Source: Novosphingobium chloroacetimidivorans
GTDB lineage: Bacteria; Pseudomonadota; Alphaproteobacteria; Sphingomonadales; Sphingomonadaceae
Direction of reading: 5' to 3'
Length of the DNA: 64,000 bases
Assembly (NCBI RefSeq): GCF_014204535.1
Contig: NZ_JACHLR010000005.1
Span: 202,649-266,648, forward strand
The position numbers were made by a program, and so were the translations under genes. The notes under the pieces were generated by a model. It was given only the letters and a program-made list of their open reading frames with translations. It made no database searches and was not told the DNA's origin. Positions within the stretch are counted from its first letter, which is position 1, and every line of letters starts with the position of its first letter. Shown piece after piece: positions 7,172 through 16,401 of the stretch.

Positions 7172-9694
7172 TTAGAATTCGATCATGAGATCGACGCCGT
7201 ACGTCCGTGCAGGCACGTAATTCGCCGAGGTGCTGAACGGCGTGAACAGCGCAGTCGTAGCGTCACGCCTGTTGGTCAGGTTCTTGCCCCACAGCGCCAG
7301 TTCTGCATCGACTGGACCGATCGGCAGATGGCGAAGAGCCAGACGGCCGTTGATCGTCCAATAGCCATCCACTTGGGCAGCGCCACGGTTCCAATCGAAG
7401 ATTTGCAGATCGGGATTAGCTGCGAAGCCCATCTTACCTTGGTAAAACGCGTCCGTGCGCAGGCTGAGCGTCGCTTCGCCGAACAGGGGCTGTGTCTCGT
7501 AGGCGCCATACGCGCTCGCCGTCCACTCTGGCCGCGCCGTGACGTCCAGCCTACCGCCATTGGCCGCCAGGACACCCGGCTCGATGAACGGGAACGAGAT
7601 ATCGACGTAGCTAAGGCTACCACCGATCGTCAGGCCGCGCGTTGGCGCTGCGGTCACCTCAAGCTCGAAACCACGGGCTCGAACCTTGCCCTGATCGCCA
7701 ACGAACACGCTGAGTTTCGGAAGTATCTCGTTGGCGACGACCGGGCCATATAGTTGCGTCAGGATCGGCAGCGCCAGAGCCGCGGAAGCCACCGTCGATG
7801 TCGATTGCGACTGCTGGAAGTGGTTGTAGTCCACATGGAACAAGGCGAGGTTGGTGCGTAGCTTGTTCCGGAAGAAGTCTGCCTTGACGCCAACCTCCCA
7901 GGACTTAGCAGTCTCTGGTTCGTAGGGGATGCCGCCGGTGGATCCGCCGGAGACGAATGAATTCGAAAATTTGCCGTAGACCAACGTGTCCTGGTTCGGT
8001 GTCCAGTTGATGCCGACCAGGAAGTTCGGCTTCGTCTTTTTGAAGTCCGGTGGAGAAACCATCATGTCGGGAGAGACGATGCCGGTCGGTCCACGCGAAT
8101 TGTAGGTGAACGTGCTGGATTTCTTATCGCGCGTGATGCGCGCACCCAGGACCGCCTCGAGTTGTGGCGTGAACTTGTACTCGAGCTGGGCGTAAGCCGC
8201 GACCGAGGTGGCTTTGTTGTTGTAGATGCCCTCGTTGCCGAGTGGGATGGCGCCGTTCTGAGGAACGAAGGTCGGGAAAGACAAGGTGTTCTGCAGGCCG
8301 TCAGGTCCGCCAGCCACGTCCTTCGAGTGGAACCAGAGCGCACCCGCAGTGGCGTTCAAATTTCCGGTCGTGAAGTTGACCTGGAGCTCGTCGCTCCATT
8401 GCCTGGACGTTGAAGCGGACTGAGCCGCGACAAGAAGGAAACGCTGCCCCACGAGCGGCTGCAGCTGGCGCGCGAAAGCAGGGATCGCCGCTTGCGCAGC
8501 GGCAGCATTTGGGATGCCGGGGCTGCCGATCGAACTGAACGCCACAAGGGTGGCATAGGGGACCAACGCCGGCTGCGTGAAGGTGAGGCTGCTGATACCG
8601 TCGATGGGCGTGGGCCCGAGCACGCTCGACTTGCGATATGCGAAGATGTTCTTGACCGTGAGACTATCGGTGGCCTGCCAGGTCGCGGTGGCGCTGTGAC
8701 CCTGGACCGTCTGCGTCCTTGGCACCGTGAAACCGTTCGTCGCGACGTTCGGACGCTTGCCGTCCGCCCGGACATAGAGTTCCTGGCTGGCATACAGGGG
8801 CCGCAGGATATTGCCGACCAATGCAGGCAGGCCGGCGAATGCCGGATCGTATCCCACGATTCCCGTCACATCGGGCGTGCCCTCGTCTTCATTGCGATCG
8901 TACTTGTAGACGACCTTGAACGAATCCGAGGGTTCGAACTTGACCGCGCCGAAGTAGGAGTTGGAGTCGATCGTCCCGAGCCAGTTCGGTGAGACTTGCA
9001 CGCCATACCGAGAGGACGATCTATCCCAGATGAGTCCTCCTCTGGCGTTTCGGACCTCGCCACGGCGATAGTTCCGCACGAAGCTGCCGAATGCGGTGAA
9101 CGGCCCCATCTGCGGCAGGTCGGCAGTTACCCGGTACCGGTAGGCGTTGCGATTGCCCAGGCTGGCTTCTGCCTTGATATGCGGGTCGCCGGTAGGATCG
9201 CGGGTGGTGACGCTGATCGCCCCGGCCGTCGCATTACGGCCGAACAGTGTTCCTTGCGGCCCGCGCAGGACTTCAAGTCGCTGGATGTCGGGAAGTTCGA
9301 AAATCGATCCGCGTGGGCTGCTTACGTACACACCGTCGATGTAGATCGAGACCTGCTTGTCGGATCCCGGAACGACACCGAAGCTGCTCTGCCCACGGAT
9401 CGTGAAGACCGGCACCGAGCTTCCGCCCGGCGAAGGCTTGACCGTGACGCCCGGAGCAATCGACGACAAGTCGTTGACGGAGAAGATCCTGTTCGCCTGA
9501 AGGCTATCCTGGGTAACCGCAGTGACCGCGATCGGCACATCCTGCAGGCTCTGTTCGCGCTTTTGCGCCGTTACGACGATTTCCTGGAGCCCCCCATCGC
9601 CTCCGGTATCCTGCGCGTACGCAGGCGCGCCATGAAGGACGACGGCCAGCCCCGTGGAAGCAAACCAAACACTACGACGATGCCAATCGATCAC
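7172..9694 (-). CDS. TonB-dependent receptor
   Basis: An 840-residue outer-membrane receptor. A signal peptide ends near residue 27 (APAYA), and the TonB-box-like EIVVTAQKRE at about 38-47 is followed by the plug domain to about residue 150, then a long beta-barrel ending in a terminal phenylalanine, as required for barrel assembly. The start is GTG at 9694 with GGGGAG seven bases upstream. Receptors of this type in sphingomonads often take up bulky hydrophobic compounds rather than siderophores. Its position with the MFS carrier and a large catabolic cluster supports substrate uptake (inference). Confidence 0.9.
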   Translation of the reverse strand: MIDWHRRSVWFASTGLAVVLHGAPAYAQDTGGDGGLQEIVVTAQKREQSLQDVPIAVTAVTQDSLQANRIFSVNDLSSIAPGVTVKPSPGGSSVPVFTIRGQSSFGVVPGSDKQVSIYIDGVYVSSPRGSIFELPDIQRLEVLRGPQGTLFGRNATAGAISVTTRDPTGDPHIKAEASLGNRNAYRYRVTADLPQMGPFTAFGSFVRNYRRGEVRNARGGLIWDRSSSRYGVQVSPNWLGTIDSNSYFGAVKFEPSDSFKVVYKYDRNEDEGTPDVTGIVGYDPAFAGLPALVGNILRPLYASQELYVRADGKRPNVATNGFTVPRTQTVQGHSATATWQATDSLTVKNIFAYRKSSVLGPTPIDGISSLTFTQPALVPYATLVAFSSIGSPGIPNAAAAQAAIPAFARQLQPLVGQRFLLVAAQSASTSRQWSDELQVNFTTGNLNATAGALWFHSKDVAGGPDGLQNTLSFPTFVPQNGAIPLGNEGIYNNKATSVAAYAQLEYKFTPQLEAVLGARITRDKKSSTFTYNSRGPTGIVSPDMMVSPPDFKKTKPNFLVGINWTPNQDTLVYGKFSNSFVSGGSTGGIPYEPETAKSWEVGVKADFFRNKLRTNLALFHVDYNHFQQSQSTSTVASAALALPILTQLYGPVVANEILPKLSVFVGDQGKVRARGFELEVTAAPTRGLTIGGSLSYVDISFPFIEPGVLAANGGRLDVTARPEWTASAYGAYETQPLFGEATLSLRTDAFYQGKMGFAANPDLQIFDWNRGAAQVDGYWTINGRLALRHLPIGPVDAELALWGKNLTNRRDATTALFTPFSTSANYVPARTYGVDLMIEF

Positions 9695-10046
9695 TAACTA
9701 TCTCCCCATTCGACAGGCGTTCTCGCCCGCTTTCGTTATTTGTTCTGATCGGGCGTACGTCGGCGTCCAAGTTGCATCGGCTCCTCCTCAGAATCCGACA
9801 ACCGACACTCTCTTGTGCGAACCTTCTGCATGCCGGGAAAAACGACCACGAGCCTGGCATCGCAGCCAACCAGCCGACCACACTTACGCTTGATTCGATC
9901 AGGCAGCGCTTAAGCCACAACACTGTCTAAGTGTGTTTTTTCATGGAACACAACTAAAATCTGCGCATCCCGGACCTTACTCCTCATTAATGTCTGTGAG
10001 GCGCGCGCAACCAGATCAAGGAGGCCACATTCCGACTGCGTTCTGA
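9695..10046. promoter_or_regulatory. Intergenic region carrying the TonB receptor promoter
   Basis: This 352-bp stretch has no convincing gene. It must hold the promoter of the minus-strand TonB receptor. The most visible element is TGTGTT (9932-9937) paired with AACACA (9947-9952), a 6-bp inverted repeat in an AT-rich patch. An AACACAAC sequence also occurs in the divergent SDR/LuxE-like promoter near 4217-4224, so the two may share a regulator; this is weak evidence. Confidence 0.35.
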
Positions 10047-11525
10047 TCAGAATTTCATCGAGAACGGATCACGCTTATCGTTCGAGAAGTCGATGAAGAC
10101 GGTCTTCGTCTGCGTGAATTCGAGAATGCCAGCCTCGCCGCGGACCCGGCCGAAGCCTGAATCCTTCATCCCGCCAAACGGTGCTTGCGGTGCCGCGACA
10201 CGGTAGGTGTTGACCCAGACGACACCGCTGTCGATCGCACGCATCATCCGCATGCAACGCGTGATACTTTCCGACCAGACACCGCTGGCGAGGCCATAAG
10301 GCGTGTCGTTGGCGATCTGCACGGCCTCCTCTTCCTCGTCGAAAGGAATGATCGAGAGAACCGGGCCGAAGATCTCTTCGGCCGCGACCTTCATGTCGTT
10401 GCGCACGTCCGCGAAGATCGTCGGCTCGATGAAGAAGCCCTTCTCCAATGCGGCCCCTTCCGCGCGCTTGCCGCCGGCCACCAGCCGGGCGCCATCGTTC
10501 CTGGCCGCATCGATAAAGGACAGGATCTTGTCGAACTGCGGCGCATTGGCGGCAGTGCCCATCTCGGTTTCGGGCAGGCGTGGGTCCCCCATCCGGATCA
10601 TCGCGGCGCGCTTCGCCAGTCCCTCTACCATGCGCTCGTAGATCCCCCGCTGCACCAGCAGGCGCGATCCGGCGATGCAGGTCTGGCCGGTGGCACCGAA
10701 TATCCCGGCGAGCGCACCGATCAGCGCCCGATCGAAATCGGCGTCATCGAACACGATGTTGGGCGACTTGCCGCCAAGCTCCATCGTGACCGGCTTGAGG
10801 TTGCCGCCGGCGACTTGCGCGATCGTACGCCCGACGCCGGGGCTTCCGGTGAAGCTGATCTTGTCGACCTTCCGGCTCGACGTAAGCCAGCGGCCCACGT
10901 CGGCGGCTCCGGTGACCACTTGCACGACGCCTGCGGGGAATCCCGCCGCCTCGCAGATCTTCACGATCTCGATCGTCGTGCTCGACGCGTGCTCGCTGGG
11001 CTTGAGGATCACGCAGTTCCCGGCAGCAAGGGCCGCGGGCAGCGTGTTGGTCAGGATCGCGACGGGCGAATTCCACGCCGTCACGCAGGCTACCACGCCG
11101 AACGGCACGCGGATGGTCAGATCCAGCGTGTCCTTCTGATCCAGGGGCACCACATCGCCGTGCATCTTGTCGGCCCAGGCCGCATAGTAGCGGAATATGC
11201 GCGCGGCGTAGCCCATCTGATTATGGGTTTCGCGGATGACCTTGCCGTTGTCGGTCGTCTCGAGCAGGGCCAGGCGGTCGGCGTCGGCATCGATCAGGTC
11301 GGCCGCCTTGTTTAGCAGCTTGGAGCGCTCGCCCGGCGAGGTCTTGCGCCATACGGTATCGAACGCGCGGCGAGCGGCGTCGATCGCGTCCTCGACGTCC
11401 TGCTCGGTCGCGACCGGGATGTGCCCGTGAACCTCCTGGTTGTACGGATTGGTGGCATCCATCGTGGCACCGTCGGCCGCATCGCGCCAAGCGCCATCGA
11501 TGAACAGTTGGTAGTTGGCGGTCAT
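10047..11525 (-). CDS. Aldehyde dehydrogenase family protein
   Basis: A 492-residue NAD(P)+-dependent aldehyde dehydrogenase with all catalytic residues: N152 in WNSP, E249 in ELGGK and C283 in GQTC. The C-terminal PFGG..DSG.GR motif is intact. I place the start at ATG 11525, six bases after a GGAG site; ten codons of open frame lie upstream. It is the last gene of a packed minus-strand unit with a CitE-type lyase, two hydratases and CoA-transferases, so it probably oxidises an aldehyde intermediate to the acid that is then activated to a CoA thioester. Confidence 0.92.
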   Translation of the reverse strand: MTANYQLFIDGAWRDAADGATMDATNPYNQEVHGHIPVATEQDVEDAIDAARRAFDTVWRKTSPGERSKLLNKAADLIDADADRLALLETTDNGKVIRETHNQMGYAARIFRYYAAWADKMHGDVVPLDQKDTLDLTIRVPFGVVACVTAWNSPVAILTNTLPAALAAGNCVILKPSEHASSTTIEIVKICEAAGFPAGVVQVVTGAADVGRWLTSSRKVDKISFTGSPGVGRTIAQVAGGNLKPVTMELGGKSPNIVFDDADFDRALIGALAGIFGATGQTCIAGSRLLVQRGIYERMVEGLAKRAAMIRMGDPRLPETEMGTAANAPQFDKILSFIDAARNDGARLVAGGKRAEGAALEKGFFIEPTIFADVRNDMKVAAEEIFGPVLSIIPFDEEEEAVQIANDTPYGLASGVWSESITRCMRMMRAIDSGVVWVNTYRVAAPQAPFGGMKDSGFGRVRGEAGILEFTQTKTVFIDFSNDKRDPFSMKF

Positions 11526-11578
11526 CTTCGTCTCCGAGAACCCCGCAGGGTCCATTGATTTACAAGATCCGGCGTCGC

Positions 11579-12388
11579 CTAGAGGACGCGCTCAGCCCAA
11601 CGCACCATCGCGATGTCGATCATCTTGCCGTCGAGCACGCCGACGCCGTCGGGCGCCGCTTCCAGGATGCGCCGGGCGCGGACACGCTCGTCGTCGCTTG
11701 GCGAATAGTTCGTGTTGATCGTCGCGATCTGAGCCGGGTGGATCGCGGCTTTGCCGTGGAAGCCCAGAGCACGCCCGGCCGCGCAGTCTTCGCCAAGCAG
11801 ATCGGGGCGGTCGATGGCGAAGAAGGGTGAATCGATCGCCACGATCGCACCTGCCGCGGCGGCGTTGACGATTACGGCACGCGCATAGTCGGGGCGGAAC
11901 ACGGACACATCCTGGCCCAGGTCCGCCGCGTAGTCGGCGGCGCCGAACATGAGGAAGGCAAGGCGTTCGTGCGATCGGGCAAGATCGGCCGCCTGAGCGA
12001 TCCCACGCGCGCTCTCGACCAAGGCGCCCGCGCGAGCCTGCGATCCGCCTTCCGCCAGGACCTCCGACATGAGCCGGACCTGCTCGGCGCTCTCCGCCTT
12101 GGGCAAGAGGATGAACTCCGGGCCGCTCGACAGTCCGGCAATCATCGCGAGGTCGAGCAGTCCGGCCACTGTCGAAAGCGGATTGATCCGCACCGTCACC
12201 TGCTGGCGCACCGCACCGCGATCGGAGAGGAACTCGGCGACATGCCGGCGAGCGCTGTCCTTGTCTGCTGGCGCAACGGCGTCCTCCAGATCCAGGATCA
12301 AGCCTTCGGCCGCAGTCGCGCCAGCCTTCGCGAAGCGATCCGGTCGCGAGCCGGGCGTGAAGAGCAGGCTGCGAGGCACCGTGGTCAT
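11579..12388 (-). CDS. HpcH/HpaI aldolase, CitE-type (citramalyl/malyl-CoA lyase-like)
   Basis: A 269-residue CitE-like protein, the size of the citrate lyase beta/malyl-CoA lyase/citramalyl-CoA lyase family. Expected features are present: the N-terminal RSLLFTPG start, R67 in VRIN for carboxylate binding, the metal ligand E125 in LVESARG, and the acidic FGAADYAADLG segment with D152 and D156. The reaction would be Mg2+-dependent cleavage of a 3-hydroxyacyl-CoA into acetyl-CoA and a 2-oxoacid. Its ATG overlaps the stop of the upstream hydratase gene in an ATGA, so the two are translationally coupled. The hydratase-lyase order supports a citramalyl-CoA or malyl-CoA type substrate. Confidence 0.88.
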   Translation of the reverse strand: MTTVPRSLLFTPGSRPDRFAKAGATAAEGLILDLEDAVAPADKDSARRHVAEFLSDRGAVRQQVTVRINPLSTVAGLLDLAMIAGLSSGPEFILLPKAESAEQVRLMSEVLAEGGSQARAGALVESARGIAQAADLARSHERLAFLMFGAADYAADLGQDVSVFRPDYARAVIVNAAAAGAIVAIDSPFFAIDRPDLLGEDCAAGRALGFHGKAAIHPAQIATINTNYSPSDDERVRARRILEAAPDGVGVLDGKMIDIAMVRWAERVL

Positions 12389-13218
12389 GCGGCAGACGCC
12401 GTGCTGACCGTCGCCACCATGTTTTTCGCCTCGCCCTGCTGGGTCCAGACCTCTGCGCCGCCTTCGCTCGGCCCACCGCAAACGTGCAGCGGCACGCCAT
12501 CGAAGGCCGGCTGTTGCCCACGGAAGCTGAAGCCCGTGATCGGCGCATCGAGGTTCCGCTCCGCGAGGGCAATCAGCAGCGTGGCTTGTAGCGGCCCATG
12601 AACGACGAGCCCAGGATAAGCCTCTTCCTCGATCGCATAAGGCCGGTCGTAGTGGATGCGGTGGCCGTTCATGGTCAGAGCGGAGTAACGGAACAGCAGC
12701 ACCGGATCGGGGTCGACCTGCTCGAGCCAGTCGGTTTGCGGCGCCGACGCCGCGACGGGCAGCGGCAAGCTGGCACTTGCCGGCTCGCGATAGACCAGAT
12801 CCTGCTCTTCAGTGATCGCCACGCCCTCGCCTGCATCAAGCTCGTGGCGCACGGTGACGAAGACCAGCGTTCCGGTGCGGCCCGTCTTCTCGTTGACCGA
12901 CAGGATCGTCGAAGTCTTCGTCACCTGGGCGCCCAGCAGCAGCGGCTTGTGGAACGTCAGGCGTCCACCTGCCCACATGCGACGGGGCAACGGCACCGGC
13001 GGCAGAAAGCCGCCTTTTGCCGGGTGACCGTCCTGACCAAGGCCGGCGGGCGGCTTCACGTCCCAGAAGTAGAGCCAATGATGCAGCAGCGGCAGAGGAT
13101 CGCCGGCTTTCAGCGCTCCCTCGCCACCCAACGCGACGCTCAAGGCGTTGCTGCGGGCACAGTCCAGCGTGTCGGTGGAGGCCTGGCTGCGGCCTACCCA
13201 ATCATCGAAGTCGCTCAA
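12385..13218 (-). CDS. Mesaconyl-C4-CoA hydratase-like double-hotdog dehydratase
   Basis: The 277-residue protein matches the FAS1-like dehydratase/MaoC fused type that includes mesaconyl-C4-CoA hydratase and related itaconyl-CoA hydratases. The C-terminal hotdog shows the family pattern with D191 (HYDRPYA) and H207 (LVVHGPL) as the likely catalytic pair, and it ends with the FSFRGQQPAFDG segment typical of this group. It would hydrate a 2,3-unsaturated dicarboxyl mono-CoA ester. The gene overlaps both neighbours by ATGA: the CitE lyase downstream and the MHS carrier upstream. Exact substrate unproven. Confidence 0.82.
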   Translation of the reverse strand: MSDFDDWVGRSQASTDTLDCARSNALSVALGGEGALKAGDPLPLLHHWLYFWDVKPPAGLGQDGHPAKGGFLPPVPLPRRMWAGGRLTFHKPLLLGAQVTKTSTILSVNEKTGRTGTLVFVTVRHELDAGEGVAITEEQDLVYREPASASLPLPVAASAPQTDWLEQVDPDPVLLFRYSALTMNGHRIHYDRPYAIEEEAYPGLVVHGPLQATLLIALAERNLDAPITGFSFRGQQPAFDGVPLHVCGGPSEGGAEVWTQQGEAKNMVATVSTASAA

Positions 13219-14513
13219 TCAACTCTTCCCTTTTCCATATCAATGATCCGCGCCGGGCGCGCGAAGGCGGTTCCGGCCAAAGTGGCGAGGCCGGCGAGAA
13301 ACAACAGCACTCCGGTATTGCGGGACAGCCCCTGGACGACCAGCAGCTGCGCCACGAACGGCACGACCGCGCCCCCCAGGATGCCGCCCGCGTTGAAGGC
13401 GAGCGAAACTCCGGTGTAGCGCAAGCGCACCGGGAACAGGCTCGCCAGCCAGCTTCCCAGCGGCCCATTGTTGAAGCCGAGCACCAGCATGGCCGCGCAC
13501 AGCGTCGCACCCAGCAGCAGCAGCGATCCCGATCGCATCCCCGCCTCGAAGATCAATCCCACGATTGCGGTCGCGATCGCCCCTCCCGCGAGCACGCGCG
13601 CCGGTCCGATGCCGTCCGCAAGTCGTCCGGCCATCAGGATACCGGCGACGTAGAAGCCGTTCGCCACCATCTGCACCATCAGGATCGACTGGCGATCGTA
13701 CCCCAGTTCGCCGACCGCCAGTGCAAGCGCGAAGGAGGTAGCGATGTAGAACACGGCAAAGGTCGACACGACGCCGGCAGCGCCCGCTATCAGATGCAGG
13801 CCGTGGCGCGAGACGACATCGACGAACGGCACGCGCACGACGTTCTCCCGCTCGACCGCAGCCTGGAACTGCGGCGTCTCCTCGATCTTGAGCCGTACGT
13901 ACAGGCCGATGGCCACCAGCAGCGCACTGGCCAGGAAGGGAATGCGCCAGCCCCAAGCCATGAACTGCTCCTCGCTCAGCAACAGGCCGAGCAGCAGGAA
14001 CACGCCGTTGGCGGCCAAGAAGCCGATGGGCGAGCCGAGCTGCATGATAGAGACGAAGCGGCTCTCCCACCCTTTAGGAGCATGCTCGGCGGTAAGCAGT
14101 GCCGCCCCGCCCCACTCGCCACCAAGGCCGAAGCCCTGGCCGAACCGCATCAGGCAAAGGAGTGCCGGCGCGATCCATCCGGCTGTGGCGTATGTCGGCA
14201 GCAAGGCGATGGCGAACGTCGATACGCCCATGGTGAGCAGCGAGGCGACGAGCGTGGACTTGCGTCCGATACGATCGCCGAAGTGGCCGAAGAACGCCGC
14301 GCCGATCGGCCGGGCGAGAAACGCGATGCCGAAACTGGCGAAGGCGAGCAGCGTCTGGGCGGCCTGGGACTCTGCCGGGAAGAACACGGGTCCGAAGACC
14401 AGCGCGGCTGCGGTGCCGTAGATGAAGAAGTCGTAGAATTCGACGGCCGTGCCCATGAGCGCCGCGAAGAGCACGCGGCGCTTGTCACGCATGGGGTGGG
14501 GCGTTGTGCTCAT
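13215..14513 (-). CDS. MFS transporter, metabolite:H+ symporter (MHS) type
   Basis: A 432-residue 12-helix carrier of the MHS family (sugar-porter-like fold; relatives move dicarboxylates, alpha-ketoglutarate, proline/betaine). The start region has the typical EFYDFFIYG helix 1, and GHFGDRIGRK is the loop 2-3 signature. A second GL..GGEWGGA segment in helix 4 is characteristic of MHS proteins. The ATG at 14513 overlaps the stop of the upstream SMP-30 gene. Being embedded in the C5-dicarboxylate-like operon, it probably imports an acid intermediate or the operon's own substrate (inference). Confidence 0.87.
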   Translation of the reverse strand: MSTTPHPMRDKRRVLFAALMGTAVEFYDFFIYGTAAALVFGPVFFPAESQAAQTLLAFASFGIAFLARPIGAAFFGHFGDRIGRKSTLVASLLTMGVSTFAIALLPTYATAGWIAPALLCLMRFGQGFGLGGEWGGAALLTAEHAPKGWESRFVSIMQLGSPIGFLAANGVFLLLGLLLSEEQFMAWGWRIPFLASALLVAIGLYVRLKIEETPQFQAAVERENVVRVPFVDVVSRHGLHLIAGAAGVVSTFAVFYIATSFALALAVGELGYDRQSILMVQMVANGFYVAGILMAGRLADGIGPARVLAGGAIATAIVGLIFEAGMRSGSLLLLGATLCAAMLVLGFNNGPLGSWLASLFPVRLRYTGVSLAFNAGGILGGAVVPFVAQLLVVQGLSRNTGVLLFLAGLATLAGTAFARPARIIDMEKGRVD

Positions 14514-15457
14514 CGCTGGTGTGGCAAGGGTAGGCCCGGGCGAGGCCAGTCCACCGCGATCAGCAAACCATGGCCGGATACGGTGATGTACGCCGTCCTC
14601 AGGTCCGCACCGCCAAAGCAGATGTTGGTGCAGTAAGGCTCTGGCCCTTCCCAGTATTCCAGCTTTTCGCCTTGCGGAGAGAATACGGTGATGCCGCCAG
14701 TGACAAGCGTTCCGACGCAGATGTTGCCACTGGCCTCTAGGGCCATGGAGTCGAAGCGCTGGTAGCCCGTGGCTTGCCCCAGCAGTTCGCCACCGTTCGG
14801 TGAGGGCCAGGCCTTCTTGGCGACCTCTCCCCTGCCGGTGACGGGCCAATGCCAGAGCCGCCCGGTCTCAGTCTCGGACACGTAGAGCGTCTTCTCGTCG
14901 GGCGAGAGCGCAATGCCGTTCGGTGTCAGCAGCGGGAACACGGCCTCGCGGATGGAGCTACCGTCGGCCGCCGCATGATAGACGACGCCGCTGTCCATCT
15001 TGCGATCATAGGTCTTGCCGTGATCGGTGAACCACATGTCGCCGTTCGCATCGAAGGTGATGTCGTTCGGACCGTTGATCGGCACATCGCCGCAATGCGT
15101 GTAGAGCGTCGTCACCTCGCCAGTGGCCAGATCGACGCGCTGGATCGAGCCGCCGATGTAGTCGTGCGCGCGACCGTGGGGGCGATCGTACCCACGAACC
15201 CCGAAGATATCTTCCTTGAGCCAGTGGAAACCGCCGTTCTGCGCGACATAGCAGGCCCCGTCAGGCCCGATCGCCGCGCCGTTCGGACCGCCGCCAAGAT
15301 GCGCGACGACCTCCTTGCGGCCATCGGGCAGCACCCGGATGAGGCGACCGCCCTTGATCTCGACAACCAGGACCGAGCCGTCAGGCATGGCGATCGGACC
15401 TTCGGGAAAGATCAGTCCGTCGGTGACGATGCGGTGTTCGAGCTTTCGCCGTTCCAT
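14510..15457 (-). CDS. SMP-30/gluconolactonase family lactone hydrolase
   Basis: A 315-residue six-bladed propeller of the SMP-30/gluconolactonase/luciferin-regenerating family. Visible features are the FPEGP metal-ligand segment near residue 19, the NGPND segment with the conserved Asn and Asp, and the TPNGIALSPDEKTLYV block. These enzymes hydrolyse lactones with a divalent metal. The ATG at 15457 follows GGGAGAG. The gene lies 22 bp after the dehydrogenase gene and overlaps the carrier gene, so it is part of the same operon. Opening a lactone formed during side-chain or ring degradation is the likely role. Confidence 0.87.
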   Translation of the reverse strand: MERRKLEHRIVTDGLIFPEGPIAMPDGSVLVVEIKGGRLIRVLPDGRKEVVAHLGGGPNGAAIGPDGACYVAQNGGFHWLKEDIFGVRGYDRPHGRAHDYIGGSIQRVDLATGEVTTLYTHCGDVPINGPNDITFDANGDMWFTDHGKTYDRKMDSGVVYHAAADGSSIREAVFPLLTPNGIALSPDEKTLYVSETETGRLWHWPVTGRGEVAKKAWPSPNGGELLGQATGYQRFDSMALEASGNICVGTLVTGGITVFSPQGEKLEYWEGPEPYCTNICFGGADLRTAYITVSGHGLLIAVDWPRPGLPLPHQR

Positions 15458-15479
15458 GGTGCTCTCCCGTGGGCCGCCG

Positions 15480-16364
15480 CTATTTGCGGTCGACCACCTC
15501 GATGATGGCTGGGAAGTACTTCTCACCGATCCCCTGGTCGATGGCGGCCTGGTAGTACTCGGTCACCAGGCGCGGCAGGCGCGGCTCGACGCCCATCTGC
15601 TCGGCGAGTTCGATGGTGTAGCCGATGTCCTTCACCGCGTAGGCCATCGGGAACGCCTTGGCCGGGAAATCGCGAGGCGCCATCGCCTTCTTCGCATGCG
15701 TCTGCAGCGCGAAGGAGTTGCCGGAGCCCAGCCCTACCGCCTCGATCAGCTTGTCCGGCGCGACACCTGCCCGCTCGGCAACGACCATCAGTTCGGCGAT
15801 CGCGGCTACTTGTTCGAACAGGAGCGTGTTGTTGATCAGCTTGACGACCTGCCCGCAGCCGACCTCCCCGCAAAGGGTCACGTCAGAGCCCATGTAGCCC
15901 AGCAGCGGCTTGATCCGGGCGAACAGGTCCTCGCTGGCACCGACCATGATCGAGAGCGTGCCGTCGATGGCGGCCTGGCGGGTGCGCGCCACCGGCGCAT
16001 CGGCAAAGGCCAGACCGCGATCCAGGAGCAAGCCTGCGACCTCACGCGCTTCCGCGACACTGGTGGTGGAAAGGTCCACCACGATGGTGCCGGGGGCTGC
16101 GTGTTCGGCAATCTCTTGGCTGACCGCGTGAACCTGCTTGCCGCCAGGAAGCGAGAGAAAGATGACCTGCGCCCCCTTCGCCACTTCGCCGACCGATGCG
16201 GCCGCAACGGCTCCGTTGGCGACTTGCGCGGCCAACGCGTCCGGGTTCATATCGAACGCGTAGAGCGGCGCAGCATGCTTTCTCACTGCGTTCGCGCACA
16301 TCCCGCTCCCCATGACACCCAGGCCGATGAAGCCCAGGACCGGTGCTGCAGTCTCGTCTGCCAC
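15480..16364 (-). CDS. 3-hydroxyisobutyrate dehydrogenase family NAD(P)-dependent oxidoreductase
   Basis: A 294-residue beta-hydroxyacid dehydrogenase. The Rossmann motif GFIGLGVMGSGM is at 11-22, K175 in GCGQVVKLINN is the catalytic lysine and N179 the substrate-binding asparagine. The substrate-recognition loop reads DAPVARTR at about 122-129, where the family norm is DAPVSGG; the arginines may bind an extra carboxylate (inference). It would oxidise a 3-hydroxy acid to a semialdehyde. That product could feed the aldehyde dehydrogenase at the end of the operon. Confidence 0.88.
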   Translation of the reverse strand: MADETAAPVLGFIGLGVMGSGMCANAVRKHAAPLYAFDMNPDALAAQVANGAVAAASVGEVAKGAQVIFLSLPGGKQVHAVSQEIAEHAAPGTIVVDLSTTSVAEAREVAGLLLDRGLAFADAPVARTRQAAIDGTLSIMVGASEDLFARIKPLLGYMGSDVTLCGEVGCGQVVKLINNTLLFEQVAAIAELMVVAERAGVAPDKLIEAVGLGSGNSFALQTHAKKAMAPRDFPAKAFPMAYAVKDIGYTIELAEQMGVEPRLPRLVTEYYQAAIDQGIGEKYFPAIIEVVDRK

Positions 16365-16401
16365 GTCTCTCTCCCTCGCGGACGGCTCGCGCCGCCGCGT
16401 T